Source: Deltaproteobacteria bacterium (GTDB lineage: Bacteria; Myxococcota_A; Polyangia; Polyangiales; JADJMO01). Taken from it: 64,000 nt of DNA. The DNA lies in the NCBI GenBank assembly GCA_022843175.1, contig JALHOE010000010.1, forward strand, positions 22,828 through 86,827. Reading direction: 5' to 3'. The notes below the pieces were generated by a model. It was not told where the DNA came from, ran no database searches, and saw only the letters and a program-made list of their open reading frames with translations. The position numbers and the translations under genes are program-made. Shown here piece after piece: positions 8,629 through 21,844 of the stretch; the first letter of the stretch is position 1, and the number at the start of each line of letters is the position of its first letter.

Positions 8629-9080
8629 GAGCCCTCCCTTTCGCATGCTTGCTTGGTGACGTGATGACGATACTCGAAGAGCCGCTCGAGCTGCCTCTGC
8701 GCGATCGGCGCGCCGAACACGCGGCCGAGCGCCCCGAGCGGGAGCTCGTATTCGACGTCGTCGGTCAGCGTGCACCGCGCTTCGTCGATCGGCGTGACGA
8801 TGTGGCGGTGCAGCCAGGACTTGAACGGCCCCCGCACGAGCCGGTCGGCGAACATGCGGCCGGGCTCGTACTCGACGTGCTCGGCCTCGAGCACCTGCCA
8901 CACCGGACCCACGCGCGTGCGGAGGACGACGCGCGTGCCGACCGCGAGCGAGGTGGGCGGCTTGACGATCTCCGTCTTCTGCCAGGGCGGGGTGAGCCTC
9001 TGCAGCGCGTCTTTCTCCTCGTGAAACGCGAAGACCCGGGAGGCCGGGGCCTCGATCTGCGTCGTCCGGATGAAGCGCAT
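8625..9080 (-). CDS. SRPBCC (START-like) family protein
   Basis: A 151-residue soluble protein with the SRPBCC fold pattern: an N-terminal strand with IEAPASRVFAFHEEKDALQRLTPPW, central beta strands, and a C-terminal helix with ERLFEYRHHVTKQ. Such proteins bind hydrophobic ligands in a helix-grip cavity; many small ones of this type have no assigned ligand. It is the first gene of a two-gene operon with the F420-reductase-like gene (4-bp overlap). It is divergent from the SDR gene at 9140 with 59 bp between starts, so the promoters must lie in that gap. Confidence 0.8.
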   Translation of the reverse strand: MRFIRTTQIEAPASRVFAFHEEKDALQRLTPPWQKTEIVKPPTSLAVGTRVVLRTRVGPVWQVLEAEHVEYEPGRMFADRLVRGPFKSWLHRHIVTPIDEARCTLTDDVEYELPLGALGRVFGAPIAQRQLERLFEYRHHVTKQACEREGS

Positions 9081-9139
9081 GAGAGCTACGGATGCAGCGA
9101 GCCTCGTCGCCGTCGCAAAGGTGCGCTACCGATCGCGTC

Positions 9140-9934
9140 ATGGACCTCGATCACAGCGTCAAAGCCCTCGTCACCGGCGCAAACGGCGGCATCGGCTGCG
9201 CGATCGCTCGCGCGCTCCGCCTGCACGGCACGAACCTCGTGCTCTCGGGGCGTCGGCCCGAGACGCTCACCGAGATCGCCGAGGAGACGAGGGCGAGCGT
9301 CGTCATCGCAGACCTGTGCAACCGCGACGACGTGCGCAAGCTCATGGCCGAAGCCGGCGACGTCGACGTGCTGATCCTCAACGCCGCCCTGCCCGCGAGC
9401 GGCCCGCTCCTCGACTTCACCGAGGACCAGATCTGCCGCGCCATGGACGTCAACCTCACGGTGCCGATCCTCATGGCGCGCGACTACGCCGAGCGCATGG
9501 TCGCGCGCGGGCGCGGTCACATCGTCTTCATCTCGTCGATCTCCGGCAAGGTCGCGGCGCGCGGCACCTCGATCTACTCGGCGACCAAGTTCGGCATGCG
9601 CGGCTTCGCGATGGGCCTGCGCGAGGATCTCCACGGCACCGGCGTCGGGGTGTCCACCATCTTCCCCGGCTTCATCCGCGACGCCGGCATGTTCCACAAC
9701 ACGGGCGTGAAGCTCCCCGCCGGCGCCGGCACGCGGACGCCGGGCGACGTCGCCGACGCGGTGGTCCGCGCCATCCGCGACAACCCCGCCGAGATCAACG
9801 TCGCTGCGTTCGAGCAGGTGGCCGGCGCGTACCTCGCGGGCGTGGTGCCCGAGCTCGTCGCGAGTCTGACCCGGATCAGCGACGGCGAGCGAATGGCGAA
9901 GGAGATGGCTGCCGCGCAGAAGCACAAGCGCTAG
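9140..9934 (+). CDS. Short-chain dehydrogenase/reductase
   Basis: A 264-residue classical SDR. The ATG at 9140 puts the nucleotide-binding motif TGANGGIG at residues 12-19, the usual distance; a longer reading from 9092 adds sequence with no homology. Other motifs are LILNAA (NNAG equivalent), FISSISG (catalytic Ser), YSATK (Tyr and Lys) and a PGFIRDAG substrate-loop motif. It probably oxidises or reduces an alcohol/carbonyl with NAD(P). Substrate is unknown. The GFA gene follows 9 bp later on the same strand. Confidence 0.88.
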   Translation: MDLDHSVKALVTGANGGIGCAIARALRLHGTNLVLSGRRPETLTEIAEETRASVVIADLCNRDDVRKLMAEAGDVDVLILNAALPASGPLLDFTEDQICRAMDVNLTVPILMARDYAERMVARGRGHIVFISSISGKVAARGTSIYSATKFGMRGFAMGLREDLHGTGVGVSTIFPGFIRDAGMFHNTGVKLPAGAGTRTPGDVADAVVRAIRDNPAEINVAAFEQVAGAYLAGVVPELVASLTRISDGERMAKEMAAAQKHKR

Positions 9935-9943
9935 AGCGGGAGC

Positions 9944-10306
9944 ATGGACAAGACCCATCAGGGCGGCTGTCACTGCGGGGCCGTTCGCTACGAGGTGACG
10001 GGCCTCGATCTCTCGAAGCCCGTCATCGCCTGCAACTGCTCGATGTGCCAGAAATCCGGCACCCTGCTCGCGTTCGTGCCCGCCGCGAGCTTCACGCTGA
10101 AGTCCGGCGGCGACCACCTGCAGGACTACTTCTTCAACCACAAGGTCATCGACCACAGCTTCTGCCGAACCTGCGGCGTCAAATCGTTCGCCCGCGGCAA
10201 GAACCCCGACGGCACCGAGATGGCGGCGATCAACGTGCGCTGCCTCGACGACCTCGAGGACGTGCGCAAGCTCGACGTCAACTGGTTCGACGGGCGGAGC
10301 CGGTAG
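9944..10306 (+). CDS. GFA family zinc protein (glutathione-dependent formaldehyde-activating-like)
   Basis: A 120-residue protein with the GFA zinc-binding cysteine pattern: GGCHCGAVRYEV near the N terminus, CNCSMCQKSG in the middle and SFCRTCGVKSFARG later. These bind two structural or catalytic zinc ions. The family includes S-(hydroxymethyl)glutathione synthase, but most members of this size have no proven substrate. A GGGAG Shine-Dalgarno sequence sits just before the ATG. It is probably co-transcribed with the SDR upstream. Confidence 0.85.
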   Translation: MDKTHQGGCHCGAVRYEVTGLDLSKPVIACNCSMCQKSGTLLAFVPAASFTLKSGGDHLQDYFFNHKVIDHSFCRTCGVKSFARGKNPDGTEMAAINVRCLDDLEDVRKLDVNWFDGRSR

Positions 10307-10526
10307 CTACCCGAGCAGCGACTCGAGCGTGCGTGAGATGTCCACGATCGGTGGCTGTCGTCGTGGTCGTTCTCGCCGCCGTCGACGACCTCGTGGGCGC
10401 GCGTGAAGTGCCGGGGCGCGCCGTCCCTCACCGGGCAAGGTTATCAGCCTGACGCGCTGCGTTCTGCGAACGCGGAATCGCTCGGGAATTGACGGCACGC
10501 CCGCGGCGAGCGAAACACCCCGCGCC
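10307..10526. other. Intergenic region with a possible minus-strand coding remnant
   Basis: No complete gene is visible. On the minus strand, two frames joined by a single shift near base 10353 give a protein-like end: an RDGAPRHFTRAHEVVDGG stretch, then PIVDISRTLESLLG followed by a stop at 10316. This could be the C-terminal remnant of a decayed gene, but it is short and has no start. The last part, before the GTG at 10527, must hold the promoter of the HAD gene; I cannot place its boxes. Confidence 0.25.
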
Positions 10527-11183
10527 GTGCCTGCCAGCTATTTCGACGTCGACGGGACCCTCGTGCGGACGAACCTCGTCCACCCGACGGTCTTCTATCT
10601 CGCGAACCAATCCAACCCGTGGCGGAGCCTCAAGTTCCTCGGCCGGGCGGTGGCGCTCGCGCCGCAGATGATCGCCGCCGAGATGCGCGACCGGCGCATG
10701 TTCAACGAGCTCCTGTTCTCGAACTACGAGGGCATCTCGGAGGACCGGCTGCTCGTCCTGGCCGACGAGGCGTTCGACACCGTCCTCAAGCGGGCGCTGC
10801 ACCCGCACGCGAAAGATCTCGTCAAGCGCTGCATCGACGAGGGCCACGAGGTGGTGCTCGTCTCGGGCGCGCTCGACTTCCTCATGACCCGGCTCGCCGA
10901 GCACCTCGGCGCCCACCACGTCATCGCCAACCGCCTCGAAATCAAGGACCGCCACGCCACGGGGCGCCTGCTTCGTCCGGTCGTCGCGGGCCCCGAGAAG
11001 GCGCGCTTGATTCGCGAGCACGCCAAGGAGCGCGGCCACGACCTCAACGAGTGCTTCGCGTACTCCGACAGCTACTCCGACGTGCCGATGCTCTCGGTCG
11101 TCGGTCACCCCGCGTGCGTGAACCCGGACACGAAGCTGCGACAGCTCGCGCAGGCGTACTCGTGGCCGATCGTGTCCCTCTGA
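10527..11183 (+). CDS. HAD-superfamily IB hydrolase
   Basis: A 218-residue protein with a GTG start. Motif I is YFDVDGTLVRTN (nucleophile Asp plus acid/base Asp) near the N terminus, motif II is VLVSGALDFL, and motif III/IV is the lysine in GPEKARLIREH followed by YSDSYSDVPML. This is the HAD-IB arrangement of phosphoserine phosphatase-like and GPAT-associated phosphatases. The likely role is dephosphorylation of a small phosphate ester or lipid intermediate. Helices between motifs I and II (WRSLKFLGRAVALAPQM) may contact membrane. The substrate is not determinable. Confidence 0.85.
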   Translation: MPASYFDVDGTLVRTNLVHPTVFYLANQSNPWRSLKFLGRAVALAPQMIAAEMRDRRMFNELLFSNYEGISEDRLLVLADEAFDTVLKRALHPHAKDLVKRCIDEGHEVVLVSGALDFLMTRLAEHLGAHHVIANRLEIKDRHATGRLLRPVVAGPEKARLIREHAKERGHDLNECFAYSDSYSDVPMLSVVGHPACVNPDTKLRQLAQAYSWPIVSL

Positions 11184-11246
11184 CCCTCGCTCAACCTCTC
11201 GCTTCTCGCCGGTCGACGGTTCTCGGTCGACGATAGACCTCTCCAC

Positions 11247-12827
11247 ATGACCCACCCCCTCGTCGTCACCCTCGATCGCAAGAGCGCTCCGCGCACCATC
11301 TTCGCCGGCGACAAGCTCGTCGAAGTCGACATGCCGCCGGGCACGCGCGTGCTCTACCCGCGGCCGCCGCTCGCGCCGCTCAAGGACGTCGACGCGGCGA
11401 TCCGCTACGCGCTCAACCACCCGCACGGCAGCGAGCCGCTCCACGCGCTGCTCCGCCCGGGCATGCGGGTGTTCATCGCGATCGACGACATCTCGCTGCC
11501 GCTCCCGCCGATGAAGCGGCCCGACGTGCGCGAGAAGGTGCTCACCATCGTCATCCAAACGCTCAAGGACCACGGCGTCGAGGACTTCGACCTGTGCATC
11601 GCGACGAGCGTGCACCGGCGCATGACCGCCGAAGAGGTGCGCTGGGTCGTCGGCGACAAAATCTTCAACGCCTACTGGCCCGACCGCCTCTACAACCACG
11701 ACGCCGAAGACGCGGCGAACATGCTCGAGATCTGCACGACCGAAGAGGGCGAGGTCGTCGAGATCAACAAGAAGGCCGCCACCAGCGACCTCATCATCTA
11801 CGTGAACCTCAACCTGGTTCCGATGGACGGCGGGCACAAGTCGGTGACCGTCGGCCTCTGCGGCTACAAGAGCCTGCGCGCGCACCACGAGCCGCGCACG
11901 ATGCGCAACTGCCACTCCTACATGGACCCGAAGACGTCGGCGCTGGCGACGAGCGTCGAGCGCATGGGGCGCGCGCTGCAGAAGCACGTGAAGGTGTTCA
12001 CCATCGAGACCACGGTGAACAACAACATGTTCGACAAGTCGCTCCAGTTCCTGCACAAGAACGAGGACGACCTCACCGGCACCGAGAAGGCCGCGCTCAA
12101 GGCGCTCACCTTCACGCTGAGCAAGCTGCCGCAGCAGGCGCGCCAGGCGATCTTCCAGAAGGTGCCCTCGCCCTACGGCGTCACGGGCGTGTTCGCGGGA
12201 GCGACCGAGGCCGTCCACGAGCTGACGCTGGCGAAGTGCTACGAGCAGTACGCCGTCCCGATCAAGGGACAGGCCGACATCCTGGTGTCGGGCATCCCGT
12301 ACATCAGCCCGTACAACGTGAACTCGTTCCTCAACCCGCTGCTCGTCTCGGTGATGGCGCAGGGGTACCTGTTCAACCTGTATCGCGGCGCGCCCCTCCT
12401 CAAGAAGGGCGGCACGATGATCATCACCCATCCCTGCAGCGACATCTTCGACAAGGAGCACCACGCTCCGTACATCGAGTTCGTGCACAACCTGCTCCCC
12501 GAGACGCGGGACGCGATGGAGCTGCACAAGCGCTACGAGGCGAAGTTCGCCAAGAACCCGGCGTACATCCAGATGTACCGCACCGGGCACGCGTACCACC
12601 CGGCCCATCCCTTCTTCATGTGGTACTGGGGCGAGGCCGGTCGGCAGCACATCGGTCGCGTGATCGTGGTCGGCGCCGACAACGAGTACATCCCCAAGCT
12701 GCTCGGCTACGAGACGGCGCGCTCCATGCCGGAGGCGCTCGAGATGGCGAAGGACGGGCTGTCGCACGACCCGTCGATCACCATGACGCACATCCCGCCG
12801 ATCCTGATGGCGGACTGCACCGCCTGA
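11247..12827 (+). CDS. LarA-like (DUF2088 / lactate racemase catalytic domain) protein
   Basis: A 526-residue protein resembling the LarA family, whose founding member racemises lactate with a covalent nickel-pincer nucleotide cofactor. Candidate cofactor and catalytic positions are visible: His123 in ATSVHRRMTAEE, His151 in YNHDAEDA, and the GGHKSV motif at 195-200. The protein is longer than typical LarA (about 420 residues), and the family contains many members acting on other hydroxyacids, so lactate is not assumed. No larB/larC/larE homologue is in the window. A pair of opposed REP-like arms follows its stop codon. Confidence 0.75.
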   Translation: MTHPLVVTLDRKSAPRTIFAGDKLVEVDMPPGTRVLYPRPPLAPLKDVDAAIRYALNHPHGSEPLHALLRPGMRVFIAIDDISLPLPPMKRPDVREKVLTIVIQTLKDHGVEDFDLCIATSVHRRMTAEEVRWVVGDKIFNAYWPDRLYNHDAEDAANMLEICTTEEGEVVEINKKAATSDLIIYVNLNLVPMDGGHKSVTVGLCGYKSLRAHHEPRTMRNCHSYMDPKTSALATSVERMGRALQKHVKVFTIETTVNNNMFDKSLQFLHKNEDDLTGTEKAALKALTFTLSKLPQQARQAIFQKVPSPYGVTGVFAGATEAVHELTLAKCYEQYAVPIKGQADILVSGIPYISPYNVNSFLNPLLVSVMAQGYLFNLYRGAPLLKKGGTMIITHPCSDIFDKEHHAPYIEFVHNLLPETRDAMELHKRYEAKFAKNPAYIQMYRTGHAYHPAHPFFMWYWGEAGRQHIGRVIVVGADNEYIPKLLGYETARSMPEALEMAKDGLSHDPSITMTHIPPILMADCTA

Positions 12828-12836
12828 GCGGCGCCG

Positions 12837-12936
12837 GAGCCGCGAGCGTCAGCGAGCGGGTTGTCGGGCGCGTTGTCGGGCGCGTTGTCGGGCGGGTTGT
12901 CGATCAAGACAACCCGCTCCCTTACGGTCGCGGCTC
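12837..12936. repeat. REP-like inverted repeat enclosing a 12-bp tandem array
   Basis: Two arms of 29 bp (12837-12865 starting GAGCCGCGAG, and 12908-12936 ending CGCGGCTC) are inverted copies with about three mismatches. Between them the unit GGGCGCGTTGTC, or the variant GGGCGGGTTGTC, is repeated in tandem three times, continuing from a partial unit in the left arm. The array separates two convergent genes. The arms contain GCGTCAGCGAGCG, shared with the other REP-like copies in this window. Confidence 0.7.
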
Positions 12937-12954
12937 TGGGTCACTCCGGATTGG

Positions 12955-13407
12955 CTATGCCGTGAGGGCGTCTTCGACGGCGGGGTAGGTGTCGCCGGAC
13001 TCCGAGCGGCGCGGGAGGACCGGCGGGAGCTTCGACAGCCGGCCGCTGAGAGAGGCGCGGACGTCGTCCTCGAGGAGCGTCCATTCGACCGAGACGACAC
13101 GCACGTTGCGGGACTTGTCGAACGACAGCTGCCCGATCACCGCCTCGGCGTCGACCACGCCGACGCCCGGCAACGAGAACGAGACGAACAACGTCTCGCC
13201 CGGCACGACGCGCTCGTCGAGCTCGAGCGTCGCGCCCTCGGCGCCGAGATCGACCAGGCGCCCTCCGACGCGCTGGAAGTCTTCTGCGCTCACCACCTCG
13301 GCCTCGAGCCTCACCCACCGGCGTTTGCTATCGGGCGTCACGGAACCTCCGATGCGCGGCATTTTGGCGACGTTCATCGCGGCGCGGTGCGGCATTCGGC
13401 GGGCCAT
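12955..13407 (-). CDS. PilZ-like domain protein
   Basis: A 150-residue protein. After an N-terminal basic stretch (KRRWVRLEAEV) comes GGRLVDLGAEGATLEL, which resembles the PilZ D/N-x-S-x-x-G motif with Leu-Gly in place of the usual Ser, followed by PGETLFVSFSLPG, a typical PilZ beta-strand. PilZ domains bind cyclic di-GMP, but the canonical RxxxR and DxSxxG residues are only partly kept, so binding is uncertain. Several starts are possible (13407, 13395, 13377, 13362); 13407 has GAGGG just before it. Confidence 0.65.
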   Translation of the reverse strand: MARRMPHRAAMNVAKMPRIGGSVTPDSKRRWVRLEAEVVSAEDFQRVGGRLVDLGAEGATLELDERVVPGETLFVSFSLPGVGVVDAEAVIGQLSFDKSRNVRVVSVEWTLLEDDVRASLSGRLSKLPPVLPRRSESGDTYPAVEDALTA

Positions 13408-13520
13408 CCGCCCTCAGCGAATCATTCTGGAGAGCCGCCGCGCCGTCAGGATCCTGACGCGCCCCGCCAATTCCCGCGGGTCTTCTCGCGGTCCGCGCTT
13501 TGCTTGGTCGCTCGCGCCCC

Positions 13521-16082
13521 ATGCGTCTTCGCATCCCGCTCGTCGTCCTCGCCGTGGTCCTCGCCACCGCGCCGCTCGCCCCCGCGCAGCCCCCCGCCCC
13601 CACGACGATCACCGCGCGCGTCGATCCAGCGCTGCGCGCGCTGTTCGGATTCCGCGCCAAGACCGGCCGCACGCCGCTCGCGTACCTTCCGAGCGAGCGC
13701 TTCGAGCGCGACGGGATCGCGCCGGTGGTCCTCCGCTTTCACGGCGCGCCCGATCCCGCGGGTCTCGCGCGGTACGCGCGCGCCGGCGTCGAGGCGCTCA
13801 CGCCGCTGTCCTCGGGCGCGTTCGCCGCGAAGATCGGCGAACCGCAGCTGGCGATGCTCGAGCGCGATCCGGCCGTCGCGTCGATCGTCGTCGATCTCCC
13901 GCGCCGCGCGCCACGTCCGCTCGACGCGTCGGCCAAAGAGACCGGCATCGCCACGGCGCAGCGCGCGCTCCGCAAGAAGGACGGCACGCTGCTCGACGGC
14001 AAGGGCGTGCGAATCGCCGACATCGACTCCGGCACCTTCGTGTTCCACCCCGCGTTCTACCGCGCCGACGGCGGCACCTTCGCGTGGCTCGACGCCAACG
14101 GGGACGGCCGCCTCACGCCCGGCGTCGACGGCGTCGATCTCGACGGCTCGGGCACCATCGACGAGAACGAGCACGTGCAGCTGCTGGTCTCCGAGCTCCG
14201 CGAGCGTCCGAGCGGCTTCGACGCGTCGCTCGACTACGTCTACGTCGACACCAACAACAACGGCGCGCGCGACTACGGCCCGGGCTTCGCCGAAGACGTG
14301 CCGGCGCACGGCGAGCCGATCTTCGTGGTCGACGACGTCGATCGCGACGGCAAGATCGCCCTCTCCGAGAAGCTCCTCCGCCTCTCGACGAGCAAGGTCG
14401 CGGCCGCGCGCTCGTCGCGCACGTACACGCGCGGCGGGGCGTCGTTCGGCATCTCCGCCTACGGCAACTCGCTCCTCAAGAACCCGAGCCTGCTCGAGTA
14501 CTCGTCGCACGGCACCGGCGTCGCCGGCATCCTCGCGGGCGGCGTCCCCGACCGCTCGAAGCTGGTCGGCCTCGCGCCGGGCGCCGACCTCCTCGTGGTC
14601 GGTTACGGCGGCAACGATCCCGACGGCACGACCGCCTCGGTGCAGTGGGCGATCGATCAGAAGGCCGACGTCATCCTCACCGAGTACGCGCCGTACACCG
14701 GCTACCCGCTCGACGGCTCCACCGAGGAGGAGACGCTGCTGAGCGCGGCGGTGGACAAGGGCATCGCGGTCGTCAACCCGGCGGGCAACCTCGCCCGCGG
14801 CTACAAGCACCTGAGCACCCGACTCGTCGCCGGCGCCAACGAGATCAAGCTGCAGACCGACAAGGCCTTCGACGGCGCGCCCTACATCTCGATCAGCCTG
14901 CTCTATCGCGGCGATCCGCGGACGCTCGGCCTCAAGTGGAACCTCGCCGACGGCACCGTCCTCGACGTCCCCGCGGAGTCCACGGGCTCGCCGACCGACG
15001 TCGGCAAGGACCGATTGCTCGAGGTGGTGCGCCGCACGACGTCGCGCGGCACCCACGAGATTCACCTCTCGCTCTACGCGTGGAACGGCAGCGACTACGG
15101 CACGCTCCCCTCGGGCAAATACAGCCTCTCGGTCAGCGCCGACGCGGCGTTCGACGCAGATCTCTACTGCGGCGACTCCAACAACTCGTGGGCCTACGGG
15201 TTCACGTTCCTCGAGAACACCGCGACCAAAACCATCTGTCATCCGGCGACGAACGACCGCGGCATCGCCGTCGCGGCGTACACGCTCCACGGCGACGATC
15301 CGTTCGGCGGCGGCACGCCGGGCACGCTCGCGAGCTACAGCTCGATCGGCCCGCGGATCGACGGCAACCCGGGGATGGATCTCGCCGCGCCGGACAACCC
15401 GATCTCGACCGGCGTGCCGGGGAGCGCGAGCGACAAGGGCGTCGTGTACGACCAGTTCGGCGGCACCTCGGGCGCCGGCCCGCACGTCGCCGCGGCGATC
15501 GCGCTCCTCAAGCAGCTCGATCCGACGGCGAGCGGCGAGTCCCTGCAGAAGAAGCTCCTCGAGAAGGCGCGCCGCGACGGCGTGAGCAGCGACGAAGCCC
15601 GCTGGGGCAAGGGCAAGCTCGACGTCGCGGGCGCGCTCGGGCTCGTCCGCAAGGAGGGCGTCGCGCCGAAGGTGAAGCTCGTGGTCGGGGCGGCCGTGAT
15701 CGGCAAGCCGGTCGAGGTGAAGCTCGAGGTCGAGGACGACGGGGGCGAGCTCCTCGCGCGGTGGGACCTCGACTACGACGGCAAGCCCGACACGGCGTGG
15801 GAGCCGATCGGACCGAAGACCTTCACCGCGGACACACCCTCGTTCCGCGACGTGAAGGTCGAGGTGCTCGACGCCGACGGCTACCTCGCCGGCGCGTCCG
15901 CGCGCATCGTCTTCGCCGAGCCCGGGCCCGAAGCGCCGCTTACGCCGGCCAACGACGAGGCGAGCGACGGCGGCTGCGGCTGCCACAGCGCGCCCGCCTC
16001 GGCCCCGACCTGGTGGTGGCTGCTCGCCATCGCTCCCTTCGCCCGGCGCATGCGAAAGCCATTACGCACTGTGAGTCGTTGA
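13521..16082 (+). CDS. Secreted subtilisin-like serine protease (S8) with MYXO-CTERM tail
   Basis: An 853-residue exported protease, numbered from the ATG at 13521 that begins a signal peptide ending APAQ. The S8 catalytic triad is visible: Asp169 in IADIDSG, His330 in SSHGTGVAGI and Ser650 in GGTSGAGPH. The Asp-His gap is unusually long and holds three acidic loops like calcium sites (DANGDGR with DLDGSGTIDENE, DTNNNG, DVDRDGK). After the catalytic domain there is a beta-rich PKD-like part (LLARWDLDYDG), then a MYXO-CTERM tail with GGCGC (Cys819, Cys821), a WWWLLAIAPF helix and an RRMRK end. It is probably anchored at or released from the outer surface. Confidence 0.9.
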   Translation: MRLRIPLVVLAVVLATAPLAPAQPPAPTTITARVDPALRALFGFRAKTGRTPLAYLPSERFERDGIAPVVLRFHGAPDPAGLARYARAGVEALTPLSSGAFAAKIGEPQLAMLERDPAVASIVVDLPRRAPRPLDASAKETGIATAQRALRKKDGTLLDGKGVRIADIDSGTFVFHPAFYRADGGTFAWLDANGDGRLTPGVDGVDLDGSGTIDENEHVQLLVSELRERPSGFDASLDYVYVDTNNNGARDYGPGFAEDVPAHGEPIFVVDDVDRDGKIALSEKLLRLSTSKVAAARSSRTYTRGGASFGISAYGNSLLKNPSLLEYSSHGTGVAGILAGGVPDRSKLVGLAPGADLLVVGYGGNDPDGTTASVQWAIDQKADVILTEYAPYTGYPLDGSTEEETLLSAAVDKGIAVVNPAGNLARGYKHLSTRLVAGANEIKLQTDKAFDGAPYISISLLYRGDPRTLGLKWNLADGTVLDVPAESTGSPTDVGKDRLLEVVRRTTSRGTHEIHLSLYAWNGSDYGTLPSGKYSLSVSADAAFDADLYCGDSNNSWAYGFTFLENTATKTICHPATNDRGIAVAAYTLHGDDPFGGGTPGTLASYSSIGPRIDGNPGMDLAAPDNPISTGVPGSASDKGVVYDQFGGTSGAGPHVAAAIALLKQLDPTASGESLQKKLLEKARRDGVSSDEARWGKGKLDVAGALGLVRKEGVAPKVKLVVGAAVIGKPVEVKLEVEDDGGELLARWDLDYDGKPDTAWEPIGPKTFTADTPSFRDVKVEVLDADGYLAGASARIVFAEPGPEAPLTPANDEASDGGCGCHSAPASAPTWWWLLAIAPFARRMRKPLRTVSR

Positions 16083-16119
16083 CGTCACGCGCTCGCCGCG
16101 GGAAAAGCCGCGTCCCGCG

Positions 16120-20795
<4,676 letters not shown>

Positions 20796-20796
<1 letters not shown>

Positions 20797-21803
20797 TGAT
20801 GGCGCGATATCTCGTAACAGGCGCGACGGGTTTTCTGGGCACGCACCTCGTGCGGTCGTTGCTCGAGCACGGGCACGAGGTCGTCGCGCTCGCGCGGTCG
20901 ACCGAGGGCTTGCCCGAGGGGGCGATCGCCCGCCGGGGGGACGTGCTCGACGAGGCGAGCGTGCGCGACGCCGCGGCCGGGTGCGCGGGCGTGTTCCACT
21001 GCGCCGGCAAGGTGTCGCGCAAGCCCGAGGACGCCGAGGAGCTGCACCGCGTGCACGTCCAGGGCACCAAGACTGTGCTCGCGGCGGCGCGCGACGCCGG
21101 CTGCACGCGCGCCGTCCTCGCGTCGACGAGCGGCACCGTCGCCGTGAGCGACGATCCCGATCACATCGCCACCGAGGCAGATCCCACGCCGATCGGCATC
21201 ATCAACCGCTGGCCCTACTACCGCGCCAAGCTGTTCGCGGAGCGCGCGGCGCTCGAGATGAACAGCGAGTCGTTCGCGGTCATCTCGGTCAACCCCACGC
21301 TGCTCCTCGGTCCGGGCGACGTGCGCGGCTCCTCGACCGAGGACGTGCGGCTGTTCCTCGAGAAGAAGATCCCCGCCGTCCCGCCGGGTGGCATGTCGTA
21401 CGTCGACGCGCGCGACGCCGCCGAGGCGATGCGCCTGGCGATGGAGAAGGGCACCCCCGGCGAGCGGTACCTCGTCGGCGCGTGCAACGTCACGCTGCGC
21501 GAGTTCTTCGGCCGCCTCGAGCGCGTCTCCGGCGTGCGCGCGCCGTGGATCCCGATGCCCCGAATCGGCGCCGAGCTGTCGCGCGTCGGCACCAAGCTCC
21601 TCGACGACGTCGCGCGGCGCATCGGCCTCGCGATGCCGGTCGACGCGCAGAGCCTCGATATGGCGCAGTTCTACTGGTATCTCGACGCCTCGCGCGCCGA
21701 ACGGGTGCTCGGCTGGCAGGCCCGCGATCCGATCGTGACGCTGCTCGACACCGTCGAGGATCTCCGCGCGCGCGGCGTGGTCTGGCCCGAAGTCGACGGC
21801 TGA
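20796..21803 (+). CDS. NAD-dependent epimerase/dehydratase (extended SDR)
   Basis: A 335-residue extended SDR. The N-terminal motif is YLVTGATGFLGTHLVRSLLEHGHEV, typical of the 3-beta-HSD / dihydroflavonol-reductase-like group; the active-site YYRAK follows, with an SVNPTLLLGPGD motif after it. Two adjacent ATGs (20796, 20799) are possible, and the first shares a base with the TGA of the five-domain lipid enzyme, so the pair is translationally coupled. That context suggests reduction or oxidation of a lipid intermediate in the same pathway. This is inference from position. Confidence 0.88.
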
Positions 21804-21844
21804 GCCACGGCTGCTACGGTTATCTCCTTGCTTGGGAGGTAACG

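Noticed and set aside
10126..10431. Minus-strand frame opposite the end of the GFA gene
   Set aside because: Most of it is antisense to the GFA coding sequence; only the part after 10316 is considered as a weak remnant.
12866..12901. Tandem 12-bp units considered as a CRISPR-like or iteron array
   Set aside because: Units are too short, without spacers, not near cas or rep genes, and better explained as REP-edge amplification.
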